DNA from: Prevotellaceae bacterium
GTDB lineage: Bacteria; Bacteroidota; Bacteroidia; Bacteroidales; UBA932
Reading direction: 5' to 3'
Assembly (NCBI GenBank): GCA_031259805.1
Contig: JAIRKX010000080.1
Coordinates: 1 to 17,614, forward strand
DNA length: 17,614 nucleotides
Every line of letters starts with the position of its first letter. The first letter of the stretch is position 1. A program made the position numbers and the translations under genes. Positions 14,851-17,614 of the stretch are shown here, one piece after another. The notes beneath the pieces are model-generated. The model did not search any database. It was not told the DNA's origin and was given only the letters and a program-made list of their open reading frames with translations.

Positions 14851-15576
14851 ATGGTGTTACGTTGTAAAGACTTAGTTAAGAAGTATGGTTCCCGGACGGT
14901 TGTCAAGGGTGTGTCTATAGAGGTTTGTCAGGGGGAGATTGTGGGGCTTCTTGGGCCTAATGGCGCAGGGAAGACGACGACGTTTTATATGCTGGTCGGG
15001 TTGATAAAGGCTAATAGCGGACAGATTTATTTAGACGATATGGATATTACTGAGGAGCCGATGTACCGGCGCGCTCAAAGCGGGCTTGGTTATTTGGCGC
15101 AGGAGGCGTCGGTGTTTCGTAAATTGTCGGTTGAGGATAATTTGCTGGCGGTGATGGAAACGAAGTGTAAGAGTAAGGAGGTTCGTTATAAGCGGTTGGA
15201 AGAATTGATCGATGAGTTCGGTCTGGAGCGTGTTCGTAAGAGTTACGGGATTCAGCTTTCGGGTGGGGAGCGTCGCCGGTGCGAAATAGCGCGCTGTTTG
15301 GCGATCGATCCGAGATTTATTTTGCTCGATGAGCCGTTTGCCGGTGTAGATCCGATCGCGGTGGAGGATATTCAAATGATCGTGTCGAGGTTGAGAGATA
15401 AAAATATCGGTATTATCATTACGGATCATAATGTGCACGAGACGCTGGCTATCACCGACCGCGCGTATATGCTTTTCGACGGGTCGATTCTTGAGAGTGG
15501 TACGGCGGAAGAGCTGGCTGCTAATCCTGAGGTGCGCCGGAAGTATCTTGGAGAGCATTTTGAGTTGCGACGGTGA
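14851..15576 (+). CDS. lptB: LPS export ABC transporter ATP-binding protein LptB
   Basis: The cytoplasmic ATPase that powers LptFG extraction of LPS from the inner membrane. From the ATG at 14851 it has 241 residues, exactly the usual size. An upstream in-frame ATG at 14803 would add 16 atypical residues and is rejected. Seen are Walker A GPNGAGKTT (35-43), Q-loop Gln84 in YLAQEASVFRKLSVEDN (diagnostic for LptB), signature LSGGE (136-140), Walker B FILLDEPFAGVDP (156-168) and switch His193. The membrane partners are not in the window. It follows kdsD by 63 bases; that gap holds AATTCAAAATTCAAA, a short direct repeat, but no perfect promoter box. Confidence 0.96.
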   Translation: MVLRCKDLVKKYGSRTVVKGVSIEVCQGEIVGLLGPNGAGKTTTFYMLVGLIKANSGQIYLDDMDITEEPMYRRAQSGLGYLAQEASVFRKLSVEDNLLAVMETKCKSKEVRYKRLEELIDEFGLERVRKSYGIQLSGGERRRCEIARCLAIDPRFILLDEPFAGVDPIAVEDIQMIVSRLRDKNIGIIITDHNVHETLAITDRAYMLFDGSILESGTAEELAANPEVRRKYLGEHFELRR

Positions 15577-15617
15577 ACGGCGGCAGTGGGTAGTGGTGTT
15601 TCGTTAGGGTTAGTTAT

Positions 15618-16115
15618 ATGAAGAGAATAGGTATTCTTTCCGATACTCATCATTGTTTCGACGTTCCATTGCGTCGTTTTTTTTCTACTTCGGATGAGTT
15701 GTGGCACGCGGGCGATATCGGCGCTATCGGGCTGGCGGACGAAATATCGGCGTTTAAGCCGTTGCGCGCTGTGTATGGTAATATTGATGGCGGCGATGTG
15801 CGGGCGGTTTACCCGCGTTGCTTACGTTTTGCGGTGGAAGGGGTAGATGTGCTGATGATTCATATTGGCGGTTATCCCGGTCGGTATGCGCCGGAGGTGT
15901 TGCCTCTCTTGCGAAGTTGCCCGCCGAAACTTTTTGTTGCCGGACATTCGCATATTCTGAAGGTCGTCTACGATCCGGTATTTCAGTTGCTGCATATTAA
16001 TCCCGGCGCCGCCGGCACTTACGGTTTTCATAAAGTACGTACTGCTGTGCGTCTGGTGATCGACGGTGGAGATATCCGAGATTTGGAGGTTTTGGAATTA
16101 GGGATTAGGGGTTAG
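15618..16115 (+). CDS. Metallophosphoesterase, YfcE/MJ0936 family
   Basis: A 165-residue calcineurin-like phosphoesterase, probably a dinuclear-metal phosphodiesterase. All metal ligands are visible: Asp9 and His11 in ILSDTHH, Asp33 in HAGDIG, Asn55 in VYGNIDGGD, His82 in MIHIGGYPGRY, and His110 and His112 in AGHSH. INPGAAG near residue 127 is also typical. Family members hydrolyse artificial phosphodiesters; the natural substrate is unknown. It follows lptB by 41 bases and precedes folC by 26, so it is likely in the same unit. Its last residues (LELGIRG) and its stop codon come from a TTAGGG-like repeat, so the C-terminus may have been altered by that element. Confidence 0.92.
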   Translation: MKRIGILSDTHHCFDVPLRRFFSTSDELWHAGDIGAIGLADEISAFKPLRAVYGNIDGGDVRAVYPRCLRFAVEGVDVLMIHIGGYPGRYAPEVLPLLRSCPPKLFVAGHSHILKVVYDPVFQLLHINPGAAGTYGFHKVRTAVRLVIDGGDIRDLEVLELGIRG

Positions 16116-16122
16116 GGATTCC
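16094..16122. repeat. TTAGGG-like G-rich element at the yfcE-like gene stop
   Basis: Three imperfect TTAGGG-type words (TTAGGGA, TTAGGGG, TTAGGGA) bounded by GGAAT and ATTCC, which are inverted. The four G runs could form a two-layer quadruplex. A shared 13-mer, GGGGTTAGGGATT here and GGGGTTAGGAATT at 10274-10286, also overlaps the malY stop codon. Confidence 0.6.
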
Positions 16123-16141
16123 TGTACGATTTACGGTAATT

Positions 16142-17449
16142 ATGCGTTTTAGTTCATACGAAGATACTGCTGCTTATCTTTTCGGTCGGCTTCCAATGTA
16201 CCAGCAGGTGGGGAAAATGGCGTATAAGGCGAGCCTGTCGACGCCGGAGGCTATTGATCGCTATTTCGGGCATCCTCATCGGGTGTTTCGTAGTGTTCAT
16301 GTGGCGGGCACGAATGGCAAAGGTTCGGTGTCGCATATGCTGGCGGCTATTCTGCAGGAGGCCGGTTATCGGGTTGGATTGTATACGTCGCCTCATTTGA
16401 AGGATTTCCGTGAACGTATTAAGATCAACGGGGCGTGTATCTCCGAAGCCGCCGTGATGGACTTCGTGAATCGTTATTGGGTACAGTTGGAATCGGAGCA
16501 GGCGTCGTTCTTTGAGATGACAACGGCTATGGCATTCGATTATTTCGCACGTCAAAAGGCGGATGTGGCCATCGTGGAAACGGGTATGGGCGGACGGCTG
16601 GATGCTACCAACATCATCCGTCCCGCGCTTAGCATTATTACCAATATCGCTTTAGATCATACCGAGCATCTGGGCGACAGCCCGGCGTTGATTGCCCGCG
16701 AAAAAGCCGGCATTATCAAGCCGGCTACGCCGGTGGTCGTCGGGGAATGTGGCGGAGATACGTCAGCGGTGTTTGTCGAGGTCGCGCGGGCGCAACAGTC
16801 GCCGTTGTATTTTGCCGAGCGGGAGGTGTGCGTAGAGTTAGCATATGCCGGCAAGGATGGGCAGTCGTTTCGCTGCGTTTGCAGGCATTCGCCGGCGACG
16901 ACGCGGGAGTTTACGCTCGACTTGCTCGGCGACTATCAGCAGGCTAATCTTCGCACGGTGTTGACGGCGATTGATTGCCTTCGTTACGCCGTCGCGCCGC
17001 CGTTCCGTATTCCGACCGAAGCTGTCCGGACGGCTTTGCGGCAAACCGCCCGTCTTACCGGTTTGCTGGGACGCTGGCAAGTACTTGCGGAACGTCCGTT
17101 GACGATCTGCGATACGGGACATAATGCGCATGGGCTGCGCCGTACCTTCGGGCAATTGACCGCCATCCCGCACCGGCAGTTGCATATTGTATTCGGCGTT
17201 ATGGCCGATAAGGATTTGTCTCCTATTATTCCGCTGATGCCGCGCGAGGCGCGCTATTATTTTACGCAGGCTGCCATTCCGCGCGCACTCGAGGCCGACC
17301 GCTTAGCCGCCCGGTGTATAGCCGCCGGACTGTACGGCGAGCCTTTTGAGAGTGTCGACGAGGCGCTCGCTACCGCACGCCGGCATGCCGGTACGGATGA
17401 CATTATATATATAGGTGGGAGCAGTTTTGTGGTGGCGGAGGTGGTATGA
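16142..17449 (+). CDS. folC: Bifunctional folylpolyglutamate synthase / dihydrofolate synthase
   Basis: A Mur-ligase-family ATP-dependent enzyme of 435 residues that adds glutamate to dihydropteroate and to folates in the cytosol. Motifs: P-loop HVAGTNGKGSVSHML (53-67), LYTSPHLKDFRERIKING (80-97), VETGMGGRLDATN (145-157), the metal-binding His173 in ITNIALDHTEHLG, the probable carbamylated Lys188 in IAREKAGI, and the C-terminal-domain motif CDTGHNAHG. Length and start are typical. It lies 26 bases after the phosphoesterase and seems to close the kdsD-lptB-yfcE-folC run. Whether both activities are present cannot be decided from sequence. Confidence 0.95.
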   Translation: MRFSSYEDTAAYLFGRLPMYQQVGKMAYKASLSTPEAIDRYFGHPHRVFRSVHVAGTNGKGSVSHMLAAILQEAGYRVGLYTSPHLKDFRERIKINGACISEAAVMDFVNRYWVQLESEQASFFEMTTAMAFDYFARQKADVAIVETGMGGRLDATNIIRPALSIITNIALDHTEHLGDSPALIAREKAGIIKPATPVVVGECGGDTSAVFVEVARAQQSPLYFAEREVCVELAYAGKDGQSFRCVCRHSPATTREFTLDLLGDYQQANLRTVLTAIDCLRYAVAPPFRIPTEAVRTALRQTARLTGLLGRWQVLAERPLTICDTGHNAHGLRRTFGQLTAIPHRQLHIVFGVMADKDLSPIIPLMPREARYYFTQAAIPRALEADRLAARCIAAGLYGEPFESVDEALATARRHAGTDDIIYIGGSSFVVAEVV

Positions 17450-17512
17450 CCTGCGTGGCTACCGGGGCCGACGCATCTACATTTAGTTGGAAATAGGAAA
17501 AGGAAATATCTT

Positions 17513-17614
17513 TCCTCCCTACTAAGGGGGAACGTCTCCTCCTACTAAGGGGGAACGTCTCCTCCTACTAAGGAGGAACGTCTCCTCCTACTAAGGGGGA
17601 ACGTCTCCTCCTAC
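17513..17614. repeat. 23-bp tandem hairpin array, running off the window
   Basis: Full units at 17536-17558, 17559-17581 and 17582-17604, preceded by a variant unit (about 17513-17535) and followed by a partial one from 17605. Each unit contains TCCTCCT-ACTA-AGGGGGA, a 7-bp stem with a four-base loop and one G-T wobble, then ACGT. In the third unit the arm reads AGGAGGA, turning the wobble into a Watson-Crick pair. It has no spacers, so it is not CRISPR. It begins 63 bases after folC; no terminator with a T run is seen before it. Confidence 0.93.

Noticed and set aside
17513..17614. CRISPR array
   Set aside because: The 23-bp units are directly adjacent, without spacers, and no cas gene is present.

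Overview
The window reads as chromosomal DNA of a member of the Bacteroidota, most likely Bacteroidales. Reasons: nearly every transcription unit is preceded by a perfect TAnnTTTG box (the Bacteroidetes sigma-ABfr -7 element); start codons lack clear Shine-Dalgarno sites and sit after A/T-rich leaders; and the gene set is typical of the order (methylmalonyl-CoA mutase large subunit, a DUF6261-type protein, single-domain mannose-1-phosphate guanylyltransferase, a RecQ with a long C-terminal extension, LptB). I cannot name the genus. Most genes are housekeeping; the unusual content is in the intergenic repeats.

Left part (1-6744): mutB (+), then an inverted repeat built from CTCTGTG words, then manC (+). 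Convergent to manC is a DUF6261-like gene (-) with a possible extra C-terminal beta domain. Its upstream region carries five 41-bp tandem units, each centred on a TCCCAATATTGGGA-type palindrome, and a promoter-like box beyond the array suggests that the array is transcribed as a leader. Divergent from it is a NYN-domain/OST-HTH putative RNA-directed nuclease gene (+). Next come a tRNA-Leu(CAG) gene (-) with its own promoter box and a strong terminator, and an omega-amidase-type nitrilase gene (+).

Middle (6745-9051): a spacer with one perfect DnaA-box 9-mer and a 21-bp-period CATCATCCAT-type array. The array is bracketed by a duplicated piece of the dxs 3' end and supplies the dxs stop codon. 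Then dxs (-), followed by an AT-rich divergent promoter region.

Right part (9052-17614): a fold-type I aminotransferase (+); recQ and malY/patB as a minus-strand pair; then a plus-strand run kdsD, lptB, yfcE-like phosphodiesterase and folC. kdsD (Kdo precursor synthesis) and lptB (LPS export ATPase) both serve outer-membrane LPS. The window ends inside a 23-bp tandem array whose units can each fold into a 7-bp hairpin.

A larger-scale signal crosses the genes. The plus strand is C/A-rich on the left and G/T-rich from about 7 kb to about 16 kb, regardless of which strand is coding. The switch falls near the spacer with the DnaA box. That polarity is the one expected at a replication origin, but a local inversion or other local cause is not excluded.
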